Positions 40,332-47,627 are shown, numbered from the stretch's first letter. The stretch: 64,000 nucleotides of DNA from Aquabacterium soli (GCF_003933735.1 NZ_RSED01000009.1:155851-219850), one strand, 5' to 3'. Notes: generated from the sequence alone by a model not told the origin. Numbers and translations are program-made.

Positions 40332-41838
40332 AGCCGAGCTCCTTCAGGTAGCCCGTCATCTTCTCCTCCAACACAGCCAACTCGGCCTTGAGCTTCAGGC
40401 GCTCTTCCCGTACTGCCTTCAGGTCGATTGCTTCGGCCACTTCGAAGGTGTCCACGTAGCGAGGGATATTCAAGTTGAAGTCGTTCTCAGCCAGTTCAGC
40501 AGGGCTTGCCAGGTAGGCGTACTTGTCGATCGTTTGACGTTCGCGCACGGCCTGTTCAATGCGATCTAGATCTTGAGGGCGCAGGATGTTCTGGTTCTTG
40601 CCGTCCTGGTAGCCACGGCTGGCGTCAATGAACAGCACCTTATCGTCTGCTTTGCGCTTACGAAGCACCAAGACAGCGGCAGGGATGCCTGTCCCGTAGA
40701 ACAGTTTTTCGGGCAGGCCGATCACCACATCCAGCAGGTTCTCTTCAATCAGCTTTTGTCGGATCTTGCCCTCGGCAGCACCTCGGAACAGCACGCCGTG
40801 CGGCACCACCACCGCCATACGGCCGGTACCCGGCTTCATGGTTTCGACCATGTGCGAGATGAAGGCATAGTCTCCCTTGGTGCGCGGTGGAACGCCTCGG
40901 CGGAAGCGGCCAAAGCGATCCGCATCTGCACCCTCATGCCCCCACTTTTCCAGGCTAAATGGGGGGTTGGCCACCACGATGTCAAAGTGCTTGAGCGTGT
41001 TGTTGCTGTCCAGCAGTTTGGGGTTGCGCAGAGTGTCGCCCCACTCCACACGGTGGTTGTCTTCGCCATGGAGGAACATGTTCATCTTGGCCAGGGCCCA
41101 GGTACTGCCAATGGCCTCCTGCCCAAACAAGGCATATTTGCGGCTGCCAGTGCGCTCTCTGACCAACCGCCCACACTTCATCAGCAATGAGCCTGAGCCA
41201 CACGTTGGGTCGCAGATCTCGTCTCCCTCTTGCGGATCCATCAAGCGGGCCATGAGGGTGGACACCTCAGGAGGCGTGTAGAACTCGCCAGCCTTCTTAC
41301 CGCTGGTAGACGCGAAGTTCTTGATCAGGAACTCGTAGGCGTTGCCGATCACGTCCAGTGTGCCCACCCGGCGCGGGCCCAGATTCAACTCATCTTTGGC
41401 AAAGTCTTCGATCAGGTGGCGCAGGATGTCGTTCTTCTGCTGCTCGTCGCCCAACTTGTTGGAGTTGAACGTGATGTCCTGGAACACGTCTCGCAGCTTG
41501 CCGATGTTGGCGTCTTCAATCGCGTGCAGCGCGGTGTCAATGCGCTCGCCGTTGCCTGGTTCAAAGCGCTTGGTGTACAGCGAATAGAAGTTGGCACGTG
41601 GGGGCAGTACGAAGCGCTCGTTCTTGAGCATCTCGGTGATCAGCTCGCCGTGGTCACCAAACTGCTTCTTGTAGTCGTCGTAATGGTCCTGCCAGACATC
41701 AGACATGTACTTCAGGAAAAGCATGGTGAGGACATAGTCCTTGTAGATGCTTGGGTCCACGGTTCCGCGAAAGGTATCGCAGGCGTTCCAGACAGCTGCG
41801 TTGATGTCGTCCTGGCTGACGGTGGTTGCTTCGGTCAT
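40324..41838 (-). CDS. hsdM: Type I restriction enzyme, modification (N6-adenine methyltransferase) subunit
   Basis: 504 residues. The N-terminal helical domain (about 1-150; AVWNACDTFRGTVDPSIYKD and FLKYMSD are family blocks) is followed by the SAM-dependent methylase: motif I DPTCGSGSLL near 210 and catalytic motif IV NPPFS near 293. Together with HsdS it methylates the target adenine and protects host DNA. The gene follows the half-hsdS by 9 nt and overlaps rhuM. The frame is intact. Confidence 0.95.
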   Translation of the reverse strand: MTEATTVSQDDINAAVWNACDTFRGTVDPSIYKDYVLTMLFLKYMSDVWQDHYDDYKKQFGDHGELITEMLKNERFVLPPRANFYSLYTKRFEPGNGERIDTALHAIEDANIGKLRDVFQDITFNSNKLGDEQQKNDILRHLIEDFAKDELNLGPRRVGTLDVIGNAYEFLIKNFASTSGKKAGEFYTPPEVSTLMARLMDPQEGDEICDPTCGSGSLLMKCGRLVRERTGSRKYALFGQEAIGSTWALAKMNMFLHGEDNHRVEWGDTLRNPKLLDSNNTLKHFDIVVANPPFSLEKWGHEGADADRFGRFRRGVPPRTKGDYAFISHMVETMKPGTGRMAVVVPHGVLFRGAAEGKIRQKLIEENLLDVVIGLPEKLFYGTGIPAAVLVLRKRKADDKVLFIDASRGYQDGKNQNILRPQDLDRIEQAVRERQTIDKYAYLASPAELAENDFNLNIPRYVDTFEVAEAIDLKAVREERLKLKAELAVLEEKMTGYLKELGYE

Positions 41839-41847
41839 GTGATGGGC

Positions 41848-42456
41848 TCAAGAAAAATTCAGGGGGTGACCGCTGGCCAATGCATTGGCCAGCGCATCAA
41901 GTTCTTGTTCGCGATTGCGGATCAGGGCTGTGAGGAGGGTCTTCTCACTCAAGGCCATGTCTGCGAGGTCCACCAAGAGCCGCTGAGTCTTCATCGGCGG
42001 AATGGTGATCTCCAACGCCTCCAAAGCGGGCTTGGCGACGCTGAGTTGGTGTGAGCCGGATGCTGCTTGCTGCAACTGCCGTTGAACGGGCTGCTGGCCG
42101 ATCTGCCAGGCCAGAAAGGCAGGCAACACAACGCCGGGGTCGCGAACGGTCAGGTGAAACAGGTGGGCGCCACAGACTGCAAAAGGCGGTGGCAGGTCTA
42201 CATAAGCCGCGTGGTATCGGCTGCCACGTGAGATGAAAAGCAGATCACCCTGCTTCAGCCAGTCAGGGTCTTTGCGCCCGATCAGCTCCGTACAAACCGT
42301 AGACGACCAATCGATCTGGCCGGTAGGGAGGATGTCTTTCATCTGCACGACGGCCACAGAGCCATTTGCGAACACCTCGACTGCACCACGGAAGGGGTGA
42401 CCAGCGCGGATGTAGGCCACGTCTTTCAGAGGGGTTGTCTGTGCAGCATCGTTCAT
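41848..42456 (-). CDS. HsdS-like protein with a single target-recognition domain
   Basis: 202 residues, half the normal HsdS size. One target-recognition domain (about 5-150, with ISRGSRYHAAYV) is followed by one conserved helical region (IPPMKTQRLLVDLADMALSEKTLLTALIRNREQELD). It is the first gene of the operon, 9 nt before hsdM. Half-length S proteins can dimerise to recognise palindromic targets or modulate a full-length HsdS. Which applies here is unknown; the operon also has a complete hsdS downstream of rhuM. Confidence 0.78.
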   Translation of the reverse strand: MNDAAQTTPLKDVAYIRAGHPFRGAVEVFANGSVAVVQMKDILPTGQIDWSSTVCTELIGRKDPDWLKQGDLLFISRGSRYHAAYVDLPPPFAVCGAHLFHLTVRDPGVVLPAFLAWQIGQQPVQRQLQQAASGSHQLSVAKPALEALEITIPPMKTQRLLVDLADMALSEKTLLTALIRNREQELDALANALASGHPLNFS

Positions 42457-42506
42457 GTTGCAAATTTTACCGCACTTGTGCTACGATGCCAATATCATGT
42501 TTTATT

Positions 42507-42525
42507 GCAGCATCTCTAATGCTGC
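42507..42525. promoter_or_regulatory. Inverted repeat in the divergent hsd/higBA promoter region
   Basis: GCAGCAT (42507-42513) and ATGCTGC (42519-42525) form 7-bp arms around CTCTA, flanked on both sides by TTTTATTG. It lies 50 nt upstream of the half-hsdS start and could be an operator for the restriction operon. Confidence 0.4.
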
Positions 42526-42589
42526 GTTTTATTGAGCGCTAAGAACGGAGGGGCGAAAACGGAGGTAGAATGAAATTAATGAGGGACAT

Positions 42590-42619
42590 TTGACAAATCC
42601 CAATTTGGGAATGTACACT
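42590..42619 (+). promoter_or_regulatory. higBA promoter with embedded palindromic operator
   Basis: TTGACA (42590-42595) and TACACT (42614-42619) are spaced by 18 nt, giving a good sigma-70 promoter. Between them lies the perfect palindrome TCCCAATTTGGGA (42598-42610), ideally placed for autorepression by the antitoxin or the toxin-antitoxin complex. Repressor identity is inferred. Confidence 0.65.
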
Positions 42620-42651
42620 TGCGATCAAGTGGGAAAGCCAATGCGGCACCT

Positions 42652-42942
42652 ATGCAGCTAGTCAACCTGGAAGTTCTTGAAGCGCTGAGGCAAGCTCATG
42701 CAGATGCGTGCGGGGCACTGGATGCTTGGCGCTCAGAAGTCGAGAAGGCGCATTGGGCTGGCCCACAGGACGTCAAGGATCGGTTCTCAACGGCCAGCTT
42801 CTTGGGCGACAACAGGATCATTTTCAACATCAAGGGCAATTCATACCGGCTTGTCGTGAAGGTTCGCTTTCGCAACGGTATTGTCTTGATCGAATGGGGC
42901 GGCACGCATGCTGAGTACGACAAGAAGAACTTCAGCAAGTAG
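42652..42942 (+). CDS. higB: HigB-type mRNA interferase toxin
   Basis: 96 residues, RelE-superfamily toxin of the HigB kind: ALDAWRSEVEKAHW, then FLGDNRIIFNIKGNSYRLVVKVRF and the C-terminal GTHAEYDK block with the conserved His and Tyr. It should cut translated mRNA on the ribosome. The start at 42652 matches the usual N-terminus; an upstream TTG at 42619 overlaps the promoter. The antitoxin gene follows 33 nt downstream, the toxin-first order typical of hig loci. Confidence 0.85.
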   Translation: MQLVNLEVLEALRQAHADACGALDAWRSEVEKAHWAGPQDVKDRFSTASFLGDNRIIFNIKGNSYRLVVKVRFRNGIVLIEWGGTHAEYDKKNFSK

Positions 42943-42975
42943 CCCACCCATGAGCTTTAGGACCAGGAGATCAAC

Positions 42976-44202
42976 ATGAACACGCAGATTCGAGTACTGA
43001 AAACGGAAAGCGACTACGCCGCTGCCGTGGCTCGCCTGTCTGCGCTGATGGACAAGGATCCTGCCCTTGGTTCCGCTGAAGATGCTGAGTTGGAATTGCT
43101 TGCGCTGGTCATCCAGTCGTACGAGCAGAGCCGTTTCCCGCCATCGCCCCCCGATCCCATTGAGGCCATCCTGTTTCGCATGGATCAGCAGCGCATGGCA
43201 CAAAAGGATCTGGTGCCTTACATCGGCTCGCTTTCCAAGGTGTCTGAGGTGCTCGGGCGGAAGCGCCCTCTGAGCCTATCAATGATCCGCAGGTTGCACG
43301 CTGGCCTGGGCATCCCGGCTGAGGTGCTGATTGGTGAGGCCTACGACCTTTCAGTTGCACCCAACGTCGACTACGCCAAGTTCCCCCTCGCAGAAATGCA
43401 AGAGCGTGGTCTGTTCGGAGAAGCAAAACGCAGTGCCCAGAACCTGAAAGAGTACGCCGAGGAATTGGTGACTGGCTTTTTCAGAGGCATGTCTGGCCTG
43501 GGAGGCCAACCCATCATGCTGCGCGCCACGCTGCATCAGAGCGGTGCGCGCACGATGGATGAAAACGCTCTCATGGTCTGGCAAGCCTGTGCTCTGCGCA
43601 AGGCTCGTGCCCGTGCGCTCAAGGGCAAGTATCAGGACGGGACGATCACGCCTCAGTGGCTGCGAGATCTTGTTCGCCTGTCGTCCTTCGAGTCAGGCCC
43701 CGTGCTGGCCCAGGAATACCTCTCCAACTACGGCATTGCCCTTGTTTTCGAGCCGCACTTTGACAAGACTTACCTTGACGGTGCGGCCATGCTGGACGGA
43801 GAGATGCGTATCGTGGCACTCACCCTGCGCCATGACCGCGTAGACAACTTTTGGTTCGCGCTGCTGCACGAGTTGATTCACGTGCAGCGCCACCTGACCC
43901 CCGAAGCCCCATGTTTCGCAGACAACCTGGACGACAAGACGCGGACCAGTGATCAGGAACAAGAAGCTGACCGTGAAGCTGGCGAGGCGTTGATCCCTGA
44001 GGCCGTTTGGGCAACAGCAGCTGTCAGCACGAGCTATGCCGCCGAGGATGCGATTGCTTTGGCTAGACAACTCCAAATCCATCCCGCCATCGTTGCGGGA
44101 CGTGTTCGTAAACAAACTGAAAACTGGCGTCTGCTGTCCAACTTGATCAGCTCAGCCGGCAAGGTTTCCGACTTGTTCATCAACCAACTGGCATGCCAGT
44201 AA
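42976..44202 (+). CDS. higA: HigA-like antitoxin fused to an ImmA/IrrE-type metallopeptidase
   Basis: 408 residues, far longer than a plain HigA. Residues about 1-120 look like a HigA antitoxin (ESDYAAAVARLSALMD..LELLALVIQSYE..PPDPIEAILFRMDQ), leading into an Xre-type helix-turn-helix (LVPYIGSLSKVSEVLGRKRPL). The C-terminal part carries LLHELIHVQRH, a zinc HExxH motif, and a downstream E-x-E-A-D-x-E-A cluster, as in ImmA/IrrE (COG2856) peptidases. The protein would both repress the operon and neutralise HigB. The peptidase could cleave a repressor or the antitoxin part itself, but that is inference. Confidence 0.83.
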   Translation: MNTQIRVLKTESDYAAAVARLSALMDKDPALGSAEDAELELLALVIQSYEQSRFPPSPPDPIEAILFRMDQQRMAQKDLVPYIGSLSKVSEVLGRKRPLSLSMIRRLHAGLGIPAEVLIGEAYDLSVAPNVDYAKFPLAEMQERGLFGEAKRSAQNLKEYAEELVTGFFRGMSGLGGQPIMLRATLHQSGARTMDENALMVWQACALRKARARALKGKYQDGTITPQWLRDLVRLSSFESGPVLAQEYLSNYGIALVFEPHFDKTYLDGAAMLDGEMRIVALTLRHDRVDNFWFALLHELIHVQRHLTPEAPCFADNLDDKTRTSDQEQEADREAGEALIPEAVWATAAVSTSYAAEDAIALARQLQIHPAIVAGRVRKQTENWRLLSNLISSAGKVSDLFINQLACQ

Positions 44203-44239
44203 GAAGAAAGGAGCTATCAATGGCACCGTACAAATAGGA

Positions 44240-44265
44240 AAGGGCAAGCTTGAGAGCTTGCCCTT
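44240..44265 (+). terminator. Terminator-like hairpin after higBA
   Basis: AAGGGCAAGCT (44240-44250) pairs perfectly with AGCTTGCCCTT (44255-44265) around TGAG. It lies 38 nt after the antitoxin stop and separates higBA from the ubiquitin-like operon. No T-run follows. Confidence 0.6.
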
Positions 44266-44364
44266 AGGGGTGAATCCAGCTGTTACACAGGACTCGGTTT
44301 GGCGATTGAGAGTGTGTTCAGGCTGGTGCCTTAAGTCAAGGCTTTCAAGCGATGTCCGTCGTTT

Positions 44365-44386
44365 TTCGTGGCGATCTCGTCACGAA
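44365..44386 (+). promoter_or_regulatory. Inverted repeat upstream of the ubiquitin-like operon
   Basis: TTCGTG (44365-44370) and CACGAA (44381-44386) are 10 nt apart, 35 nt before the operon start. A second small repeat, TTTCG-CTTTA-CGAAA (44397-44411), reaches into the ribosome-binding site. These may serve transcriptional or translational control. No dedicated regulator gene is adjacent. Confidence 0.4.
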
Positions 44387-44420
44387 TCAATGTTCATTTC
44401 GCTTTACGAAAGGGGCAACC

Positions 44421-45539
44421 ATGCCCACCGAAAACACACATACCTCAATCATGACCACCAATAACGTTCAAATCTCTATTGAAGTCGCAGGCGCAGACTT
44501 GGTCTTCCAACCCGTCTCCCTGTCAGACACCACTCCCACGGGCGCGCAAATCGCCGCCGCAGCGGGGTTTAACCCCGGACAACAAGCTTCGGTGCTGCTT
44601 CTGCTCCCAAACGGCGAGTTGGAGGACGTTCGTCCTAGCGAAGTTGTCGACCTGAGTCAGAAGACGGGCCGCTTCATCGTCATCGAAAGTGATCGTTCTT
44701 ACCGTCTGACAATCGATGGCAAGCGGATCGACTGGCCTTGCCGAGTCATCTCTGGCGACGTCATTCGACAACTTGGACAGGTCCATGGCGATAAAGCGAT
44801 CTACTTCGACCGCCATGACCAGGCCGACAAGCTCATCGAAGACCGGGAAATCATTGATCTTGATTCCAGTGGGGTGGAGGCTTTTTACAGTCGCGCAGCC
44901 ACTTGGGTGCTCAATGTTCAGGGTGTGCGCCTCGAAGTCGCCACCCCGACTATTGTTGTCAGCGATGCCATGATCCGTGCAGGCTTCGACGTCAACCAAG
45001 GCTGGCACATCTTCCTGAAGGTTACGGGCCACCCCAAACAAATCATCGAACTGACCACCGTCGTGGACCTTCGTACCCCGGGGATCGAGAAGATTCGGCT
45101 TACTCCGAAAGACGTCAGTAACGGTGAGACCGCGCAAGCGGTTCGCCGTGATTTTGCTCTTCTCGACGTGGATGAGAACTTCCTCGACGAGCGCTTTGCT
45201 CATTGGGAGACGATGATCGAAAACCAGCGCCGTTGGCTGCTGGTCTACGGTTACCCCGTGCCACAGGGCTATAACACGCGCCGCGTCACTTTGGCCCTTG
45301 ATGTGCCGCCAAGCTACCCCGGAGCGCAGATCGACATGTTCTATGTCAGCCCGCATCTGTCTCTTTCCGATGGTCAAGCATTGGCGTGCACTGAGGCCCA
45401 GGAAGCAATCAATGGCGTGCCATATCAGCGCTGGTCTCGGCACCGCGCTACCGCTTCCGAATGGCGCCCTGACACCGACAACGTGATTACTCATCTGGCC
45501 CTGGTGGAGTCAGCGTTGGCGAAGGAGGTGCAACAATGA
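44421..45539 (+). CDS. Triple ubiquitin-like (multiubiquitin) protein fused to a prokaryotic E2
   Basis: 372 residues from the ATG at 44421 (AAAGGGG, 5 nt). Three successive beta-grasp repeats are visible at about 17-91, 92-159 and 160-230; each begins with a beta strand like VQISIEVAG, YRLTIDGK or TWVLNVQGV and ends at a D-L-x(5)-I/F position, as in the multiubiquitin family. Residues about 240-372 form an E2 ubiquitin-conjugating domain of the prokaryotic family-E kind: an LALDVPPSYPGAQI core strand, then Cys323 as candidate catalytic Cys, YQRWSRHR, and W348-R-P before the last helix (NVITHLALVESAL). Fusion of modifier and E2 in one chain means the modifier C-terminus is internal, near Gly235. 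It overlaps the next gene by ATGA. The protein belongs to the bacterial ubiquitin-like conjugation systems (Bil/Bub-related). Confidence 0.85.
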   Translation: MPTENTHTSIMTTNNVQISIEVAGADLVFQPVSLSDTTPTGAQIAAAAGFNPGQQASVLLLLPNGELEDVRPSEVVDLSQKTGRFIVIESDRSYRLTIDGKRIDWPCRVISGDVIRQLGQVHGDKAIYFDRHDQADKLIEDREIIDLDSSGVEAFYSRAATWVLNVQGVRLEVATPTIVVSDAMIRAGFDVNQGWHIFLKVTGHPKQIIELTTVVDLRTPGIEKIRLTPKDVSNGETAQAVRRDFALLDVDENFLDERFAHWETMIENQRRWLLVYGYPVPQGYNTRRVTLALDVPPSYPGAQIDMFYVSPHLSLSDGQALACTEAQEAINGVPYQRWSRHRATASEWRPDTDNVITHLALVESALAKEVQQ

Positions 45540-46927
45540 CCTCACCCACCAACCTGACGCTCGCTGCGTCGTTGCATGAACGTGTGCATCGTCACCTCTT
45601 CCCGGGCGACGGGCTTGAGGCAGCCGCAATCCTTCTTTGTTCTCGCACGCCCGGTCCTCGCATCAGGCTTCTGGCTCAAGATGCAGTGCTGGTTCCTCAC
45701 GCTGCATGCACACAGCGACACGCGGACTACTTGGTCTGGCCAGGTATGGCAATTGAAGATGCAATCGACAGGGCTGAGGTCAATGACCTTTCTCTCGTGC
45801 TGATTCATTCGCATCCAGGCGGGCTGTTTGGGTTTTCTCAGCACGACGATCAAAGCGACCATCTGACAATGCCCGGTCTTTTCCAGGCTCTTGGGCCTTT
45901 GCATGGCACCGCCGTCATGACACCCGATGGTGCCATCTTGGCTCGCCTCTACCAGGCGGATCTGACTCAGATTCCAATCGACGTTGTCTCTGTGCCTGGT
46001 GATGACCTCAAGTGGTGGTGGGCGGACGGGCAGTTTGCAAAGCGCCCCATGGCTTTCACGAGCCATGCGCGAGATGAGATGGCTCGCCTGACGGCCTGCG
46101 TGATTGGCGTTTCAGGAACAGGCTCAGTCGTTGCAGAACAGATCGCAAGATTGGGTTTTGGACAGGTCATCCTGATTGACTTTGACAAACTGGAAGAACG
46201 TAACCTCAACCGAATTCTCAACTCGACCTTGCAGGGAGCAAAGTCAGAACAAGCCAAGGTAGAAGCTTTTGCAGAGGCTGTTGTGCGATACCGTGGTGAT
46301 GGCGTGGCAATCCCTCTGAATGCATCGATTTCAAGTCGAGAAGCGGTGCTTCTTGCAAGCCAAGCCGACGTCATCTTTTCTTGCGTCGACACGCTGGATG
46401 CAAGACATATAGCGGACCTGATCGCCGCGAGTTTCTTGATCCCACTTTTTGATGTGGGCGTCTCGATTCCTACCCGAAAGGCTGGTGAATCGGTTGCAAT
46501 TGCTGATGTTTGCGGCCGTATTGACTACGTGCAACCTGGTGGTGCTACCTTGCAAGATCGCGGTGTCTATGACCCTGTATCCCTGCGGGCCGAGTACCTT
46601 CGGCGAGCGGCGCCAAATGCGCACCTTGAAGAAATTCAAGCGGGCTATCTGAAAGGCGTTGCAGAACAAGCGCCTGCGGTCATTTCCTTGAATATGCGAG
46701 CAGCCTCAGCGTGCGTGATCGAGTTCATCGCTCGTGCTTACCCGTTCAGGCATAGTTCAAATGCAGAGCATGCTCGCACTGAGTTCAGTTTGGCAGCCAA
46801 CGACGAGGACTTCACCGAAGAAGGATCGTTTAAGAAGCTGCCGAATCCCAACTTGGGCCGTGGTGCCATGGAGCCGCTGCTGGGGCTGCCTTCTCTGCGG
46901 GCACCCAAAGCAAAGGACAAGCAATGA
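45536..46927 (+). CDS. JAMM deubiquitinase-E1 (ThiF-type) fusion
   Basis: 463 residues. The N-terminal JAB/JAMM metalloprotease has Glu28, His91-Ser-His93, Ser101 and Asp104, exactly the H-x-H-x7-S-x2-D zinc signature. From about 180 comes an E1/ThiF adenylation domain: VIGVSGTGSVVAEQIARLG (nucleotide loop), LIDFDKLEERNLNR (acidic and Arg residues that contact ATP), CVDTLDAR, and Cys326 as a possible thioester Cys. The E1 would adenylate the modifier C-terminus and pass it to the E2; the JAMM part would expose the modifier C-terminus or remove conjugates. Activities are inferred from family membership. It overlaps both neighbours by ATGA, so the three proteins are made together. Confidence 0.88.
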   Translation: MTSPTNLTLAASLHERVHRHLFPGDGLEAAAILLCSRTPGPRIRLLAQDAVLVPHAACTQRHADYLVWPGMAIEDAIDRAEVNDLSLVLIHSHPGGLFGFSQHDDQSDHLTMPGLFQALGPLHGTAVMTPDGAILARLYQADLTQIPIDVVSVPGDDLKWWWADGQFAKRPMAFTSHARDEMARLTACVIGVSGTGSVVAEQIARLGFGQVILIDFDKLEERNLNRILNSTLQGAKSEQAKVEAFAEAVVRYRGDGVAIPLNASISSREAVLLASQADVIFSCVDTLDARHIADLIAASFLIPLFDVGVSIPTRKAGESVAIADVCGRIDYVQPGGATLQDRGVYDPVSLRAEYLRRAAPNAHLEEIQAGYLKGVAEQAPAVISLNMRAASACVIEFIARAYPFRHSSNAEHARTEFSLAANDEDFTEEGSFKKLPNPNLGRGAMEPLLGLPSLRAPKAKDKQ

Positions 46928-47256
46928 GCTTCAGAAAGCTCGCCCTTCGGGCTTTTGACGCCCTTGCGCCCGCCAGGCGCTTAACTGTTGTAGAGGGTGA
47001 CAGCCTTCCTGGCTCATTGCCCTTCAGGCGCTTAGTGCTCGCACGCGAGGACGACGAAGACTGGTGCGTTGGGATGCGCTGCCCCTGCGGATGCGGGCGC
47101 AAGATAGAGCTTCTTGTCATCAAGGAAGCCAAACCTCGTTGGGATCTGAAGGTCGATGCCGTTGGCAGGCCTACGCTGACACCATCGGTATGGCTGCGCG
47201 ATGGGTGCAAGTCACATTTTTGGATTCGTGGCGGTGAAGTTCAGTGGTGCGATTAG
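46924..47256 (+). CDS. DUF6527-like Cys-rich protein of the ubiquitin-like operon
   Basis: 110 residues with a zinc-ribbon or treble-clef-like arrangement: Cys48, Cys53-x-Cys55-x-Cys57, then Cys95, His98 and Cys109. The SVWLRDGCKSHFWIRGGEVQWC ending is the hallmark of DUF6527 proteins, which recur beside bacterial multiubiquitin/E1/E2 genes. The function is unknown; a substrate-binding, E3-like or structural role is possible. It overlaps the E1 gene by ATGA and is the last gene before the island's right end. A strong terminator follows 22 nt after the stop. Confidence 0.75.
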   Translation: MSFRKLALRAFDALAPARRLTVVEGDSLPGSLPFRRLVLAREDDEDWCVGMRCPCGCGRKIELLVIKEAKPRWDLKVDAVGRPTLTPSVWLRDGCKSHFWIRGGEVQWCD

Positions 47257-47278
47257 CCGTTCAAGCGTTCTGATGAAT

Positions 47279-47309
47279 AACAACGCCCTGGCAGTGCCGG
47301 GGCGTTGTT
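47279..47309 (+). terminator. Rho-independent terminator after the ubiquitin-like operon
   Basis: AACAACGCCC (47279-47288) pairs with GGGCGTTGTT (47300-47309), a perfect 10-bp GC-rich stem with an 11-nt loop. It should shield trpGDC from island transcription. Confidence 0.75.
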
Positions 47310-47609
47310 GCCTAAACAGTTCAAAAAGACGCAATGGCACGCGCCAACGCGTGCATGTCTCCTTGAATTCTCCGGATTGGCTAAAATGGCCGCATATGCG
47401 TGCGTTCTTGCCTTCCTCAGCACCCCTCTCCCGTCAGCGTTGGCGTAAGCCAGCGACCTGATAGACCTATTGCGCCCACCCCAGGCGCCAGACTCCCCAC
47501 CTGCATGTGACACTGGCTGTCCCAGTGAGCAAAAAAGCGGGTATCAAAGCGGGTATCAAAACGAGGGCTGCCAAGAAATCCCTCATGAAATCAATAGGAT
47601 AGAGCGCAT
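47310..47609. other. Island right end / new upstream region of trpG, no gene
   Basis: There is no open frame with support in these 300 bp. A possible -10 element TAAAAT is at 47382-47387 with only a poor -35 match. The 27-bp island repeat is at 47531-47557. AGGATAGAG lies just before the trpG ATG and acts as its ribosome-binding site. No Trp leader peptide is seen here. Confidence 0.5.
47531..47557 (+). repeat. Right 27-bp direct repeat, paired GCGGGTATC motifs
   Basis: Identical to 26753-26779 and in the same orientation: two GCGGGTATC units separated by AAA after a run of A. It lies 52 nt inside the right attachment core and is a probable integrase arm site. Confidence 0.65.
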
Positions 47610-47627
47610 ATGCTGCTGATGATCGAC
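47610..47627 (+). repeat. attR core: first 18 bases of intact trpG
   Basis: Matches 26633-26650 at 17 of 18 positions; the mismatch is silent. This copy is part of the functional trpG, so the element rebuilt the gene start on integration. Confidence 0.75.

Larger units (their letters stand above)
26633..47627. mobile_element. 21-kb integrative defence island inserted in the 5' end of trpG
   Basis: Both ends carry the first 18 bases of trpG (26633-26650 and 47610-47627) with a single silent difference. A P4-type integrase gene starts 280 nt inside the left end and reads inward. Both ends also carry an identical 27-bp repeat built on GCGGGTATC. Base composition and codon use are clearly less GC-rich than the flanks, most strongly in the restriction and ubiquitin-like operons. 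Cargo: RelA/SpoT cassette, ParM-like module, type I restriction-modification, HigBA, ubiquitin-like conjugation operon. No relaxase, coupling protein or mating-pair genes are seen, so it is not self-transmissible as present. It could be mobilised in trans or be a composite of older elements. Confidence 0.85.

Noticed and set aside
44352..44420. Extended N-terminus for the Ubl-E2 protein
   Set aside because: The upstream start has no ribosome-binding site and runs through the inverted repeat, whereas the ATG at 44421 has AAAGGGG at ideal spacing.
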